From positions 1 to 16,373 of the forward strand of contig CAZYSK010000112.1 in NCBI GenBank assembly GCA_964649415.1: a stretch of DNA of 16,373 nucleotides. The letters run 5' to 3'. Made by a program: the position numbers and the translations under genes. Below are positions 14,565-16,373 of the stretch, piece after piece. Within the stretch, counting starts at the first letter, position 1; the number at the start of each line of letters is the position of its first letter. The stretch is from CAZYSK01 sp964649415. GTDB lineage: Bacteria; Chloroflexota; Anaerolineae; B4-G1. A model generated the notes under the pieces. The model saw only the letters and a program-made list of their open reading frames with translations. It had not been told where the DNA came from and did not search any database.

Positions 14565-14600
14565 GCCGGCCACAGGAGGCAAGACCCTCCCATGGCCGGC
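14565..14600 (-). promoter_or_regulatory. Long intergenic hairpin between binding-protein and permease genes
   Basis: GCCGGCCA (14565-14572) pairs with TGGCCGGC (14593-14600), and an inner GGAGG (14575-14579) pairs with CCTCC (14586-14590), with symmetrical CA spacers and a 6-nt loop. No T-run follows on the minus strand, so it is unlikely to terminate transcription. Hairpins in this position in maltose-type operons protect the upstream mRNA and raise binding-protein levels relative to the permeases. That role here is inferred. Confidence 0.65.
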
Positions 14601-14616
14601 ATGTGTGACGTGGAGA

Positions 14617-16071
14617 CTAGTAGTCGGCGGGCAACTCGCCGTGCTCGAACAGGTAGTCCACGCCTGCAGTGATCTTGGCGCAGCCCTCCTCCACCGGCAT
14701 GCGGATATCCTCGTTGCTCATCTCCTCCCAGTACTTGCCGATGACGGTCCACATCTCGTCCCAGTACAGGTTGATGGGCTGGACGTGGTAGTAGTCTACC
14801 GCATCAAGGAATACCTTCTCGTTCGGCGGTGGTAGATCCGGGTTCATAAAGCCCTCTGAGTTGGCCACCGAAGGTCGCGCGGGCATCGCCCGTCCCAGCT
14901 CGGCGATCCGGCCCTGGCCCCCGGGGGTGAGGACGAACTTGATGTACTCCCAGGAGGCATCCTGGTTCTCGGTGTCGACGCCGATGGCCATGCCGTCCCA
15001 GCTCTGGCGCACGTACCGCTCCCCCGTCGCGGGGTTCTTGGGGAAGTGCAGGCAGTCCCAACGCAGCTCCTCCCAGGGGATGGCCCGCAGGTCCGGGAAC
15101 CACCACGGGCCGGTGAGGTGCATCCCCAGTGAACCCTCCCTGAAGAGATCAAGGTCGCTCATTCCCGCAAACTCGTCCGTGTGTGGGCAGACGTGGTGCT
15201 TGAGGCGCAGATCCACATAGTACTGGACGGCCTCGATCGACTCGGGCGTGTCCAGCGTGCACTTCTTGGCGTCCAGATCCACGTACAACCCGCCCATAGT
15301 CATGATGAAGGGCATGTGGTACACCCAGCCCGGTAGCCTGAAGGCACCGCGGGTCATGGTGCCGTCGCCGTCGAACTCGGCTATCTTCAGACACAGGTCG
15401 AGGAACTCGTCCATGGTCCAGTCCCAACCGTTGTTGGCCGGCGGCTCGAGGCCCAGTTCATCGAACAGGTCCATATTGTAGAACCACAAGATGCCGGCGC
15501 CGTCCCAGGGCATAGCGTACTGGGATCCGGTCATCCAGGTCTTGGTGGTCTTGTCCCACTTGAACATGTCCAGAAGCTGCGGGAAAAAGTCGTCTAGATC
15601 CAGCTCAGCCGCATCCATTTCGACATACGGATCCAGGTTGGTGTACACATCCTGGTCCGCATATCTGGGGAAGGGCTCGTCCTGCATGTTGAGCACGTTG
15701 GGCATGTCGCCCGCTGCCCGCCGCATCATGATCTGGTTCTCGTATTGCGTGGGGATGTGCTCAGATATCACGGAGACACCCGGGTTCTCGGCGCTGAACT
15801 GATCGTCGAAGGCCACCCAGAGCTGCCACTCTGCCGAGGTGCCCCAGAATGTGTGCGTGAGGACCACGTTCTCCATCTCAGCAGGCACCTCGACGACCTT
15901 TTCGACCTCGACCTCGACCGGGACCTCGACCTCGACGGTCTGTTCGACGACCTTCTCAACCTCGACAGTCTTCTCGACCACCTGCGGTTGGCAGGCAGCC
16001 AAGAGAGAGCCCGCCGCTGCAGCCCCCGACATGAGCAGGAAATCGCGACGGCTCAGTTTTTGCTTTTCCAT
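14617..16071 (-). CDS. Carbohydrate ABC transporter substrate-binding lipoprotein
   Basis: A 484-residue extracytoplasmic binding protein of the CUT1 type (family 1 solute-binding proteins). The leader MEKQKLSRRDFLLMSG contains a twin-arginine motif and continues to a lipobox LLAAC with C27 as the lipidated cysteine. A Val/Glu-rich linker (about residues 31-65) follows, then the mature fold with TFWGTSAEWQLWVAFDDQFSAENPGV and the C-terminal segment GMAIGVDTENQDASWEYIKFVLTPGGQGRIAELGRAMPAR, typical of sugar-binding proteins. AGGAGGAG lies 7 nt before the ATG. It heads the sugar cluster and delivers substrate to the two permeases downstream. Confidence 0.94.
   Translation of the reverse strand: MEKQKLSRRDFLLMSGAAAAGSLLAACQPQVVEKTVEVEKVVEQTVEVEVPVEVEVEKVVEVPAEMENVVLTHTFWGTSAEWQLWVAFDDQFSAENPGVSVISEHIPTQYENQIMMRRAAGDMPNVLNMQDEPFPRYADQDVYTNLDPYVEMDAAELDLDDFFPQLLDMFKWDKTTKTWMTGSQYAMPWDGAGILWFYNMDLFDELGLEPPANNGWDWTMDEFLDLCLKIAEFDGDGTMTRGAFRLPGWVYHMPFIMTMGGLYVDLDAKKCTLDTPESIEAVQYYVDLRLKHHVCPHTDEFAGMSDLDLFREGSLGMHLTGPWWFPDLRAIPWEELRWDCLHFPKNPATGERYVRQSWDGMAIGVDTENQDASWEYIKFVLTPGGQGRIAELGRAMPARPSVANSEGFMNPDLPPPNEKVFLDAVDYYHVQPINLYWDEMWTVIGKYWEEMSNEDIRMPVEEGCAKITAGVDYLFEHGELPADY
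15877..15981 (-). repeat. Low-complexity Val/Glu linker repeat in the binding protein
   Basis: The gene encodes a run of VEK/VEV/VEQ units directly after the lipidated cysteine, visible on the plus strand as repeated TCGACCTCGACC hexamers. It probably spaces the binding domain from the membrane. Such charged Val/Glu linkers are, as far as I know, common in Chloroflexota binding proteins. The repeat is likely to vary in length by slippage. Confidence 0.8.
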
Positions 16072-16093
16072 AAGTCACTCCTCCTACTGTACG

Positions 16094-16174
16094 CTAGATA
16101 ACGGGGAGAATCCCCTCAACCTGTCCAACCCGTGTCTGCCTTTGAGATGTCGATTCTCGCTTCATCACCTCCTT
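16094..16174 (-). promoter_or_regulatory. Full anti-SD complement and short upstream ORF in the binding-protein leader
   Basis: AAGGAGGTGAT (16174-16164, minus strand) is a complete complement to the 3' end of 16S rRNA. It overlaps the ATG of a 23-codon ORF (16165-16094, starting MKRESTSQRQ) with too little spacing for normal initiation. It lies about 95 nt upstream of the binding-protein start codon. It could hold ribosomes in the leader or be chance. The rest of this upstream region (16072-16373) holds only the promoter elements listed separately and a small GGGGA/TCCCC hairpin. Confidence 0.35.
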
Positions 16175-16249
16175 GCAGGACAGAAGACATCGCTCGCGCC
16201 ACTTTGACGGCGGCGGTAAATGGGGGGAATGCGAAGTGCCTGGACGACA

Positions 16250-16278
16250 TTGTCACAAGCTATCGTTCCGTATATAAT
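16250..16278 (+). promoter_or_regulatory. Divergent sigma-70-type promoter reading out of the window
   Basis: The plus strand has TTGTCA (16250-16255), a 17-bp spacer and TATAAT (16273-16278), one mismatch from consensus. It would start transcription near 16285 toward the window end, possibly for a gene outside the window. The only reading frame after it inside the window is 18 codons long (ATG 16287), so no gene is called. Confidence 0.6.
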
Positions 16279-16287
16279 AGTATATCA
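16279..16287 (-). promoter_or_regulatory. Extended -10 element, candidate promoter of the sugar cluster
   Basis: The minus strand reads TGATATACT, an extended -10 (TGnTATAAT-like) without a recognisable -35 box at the expected place. A start near 16272 would give a leader of about 200 nt for the binding-protein gene. It abuts the -10 box of the opposing promoter at 16273-16278, in a short AT-rich island within GC-rich DNA. Confidence 0.4.
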
Positions 16288-16373
16288 TGAAGTCTGTGCC
16301 CCGTGGGGTGCTTTTGGTGGTTCTACGCAGATTTGTGGGGTAGGAACTGGACTGGAGGCCAACTTGGGTTAGA

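Noticed and set aside
16287..16343. 18-codon plus-strand ORF (MKSVPRGVLL...) after the divergent promoter
   Set aside because: No ribosome binding site and no supporting context; the promoter probably serves a gene beyond the window.

Overview
The window reads as a piece of a GC-rich chromosome from a Chloroflexota-like bacterium (Anaerolineae or Caldilineae type). This is inferred from the solute-binding lipoprotein with a Tat-type leader followed by a Val/Glu-rich linker, from the gene content, and from a dispersed GC-rich palindrome. No rRNA or marker gene is present, so the lineage stays tentative. Every confident gene is on the minus strand and is therefore read from high to low coordinates.

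Region 1 (about 16.3 to 3.9 kb) is a sugar or glycoside uptake and catabolism cluster. In order of transcription it holds a substrate-binding lipoprotein, two CUT1-type permeases, a B12-binding-type radical SAM protein, a Gfo/Idh/MocA oxidoreductase, a decayed sugar isomerase/epimerase pseudogene, two UroD-fold (MtaA/CmuA-like) proteins, an intact sugar isomerase/epimerase, a short relic of a second isomerase 3' end, a second Gfo/Idh/MocA oxidoreductase and another isomerase/epimerase. There is no ABC ATPase, glycoside hydrolase, sugar kinase or regulator. The mix suggests import of a modified sugar followed by oxidation and epimerisation or elimination, with a possible corrinoid-linked methyl-transfer step. 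The substrate cannot be read from the sequence.

Region 2 (about 3.87 to 0 kb) is a vitamin-uptake operon. A consensus sigma-70-type promoter (TTGACA, 17 bp, TATAAT) precedes a leader of about 320 nt. The leader contains a multi-hairpin domain closed by a long-range helix, then an intrinsic terminator, then a strong ribosome binding site. The operon encodes an ECF transporter S component resembling the PanT group, two ECF ATPases (EcfA1, EcfA2), EcfT, and the N-terminus of type III pantothenate kinase (CoaX), which runs off the window start. Together these suggest pantothenate uptake and phosphorylation for CoA synthesis, with the leader as a candidate riboswitch of unassigned class.

Two copies of a GC-rich palindrome lie in this operon. 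One supplies the stop codon of ecfT; the other is translated as part of the EcfA1 N-terminus. The most interesting points are the structured leader, the palindromes embedded in genes, the UroD/radical SAM/sugar gene combination, and the two isomerase relics.
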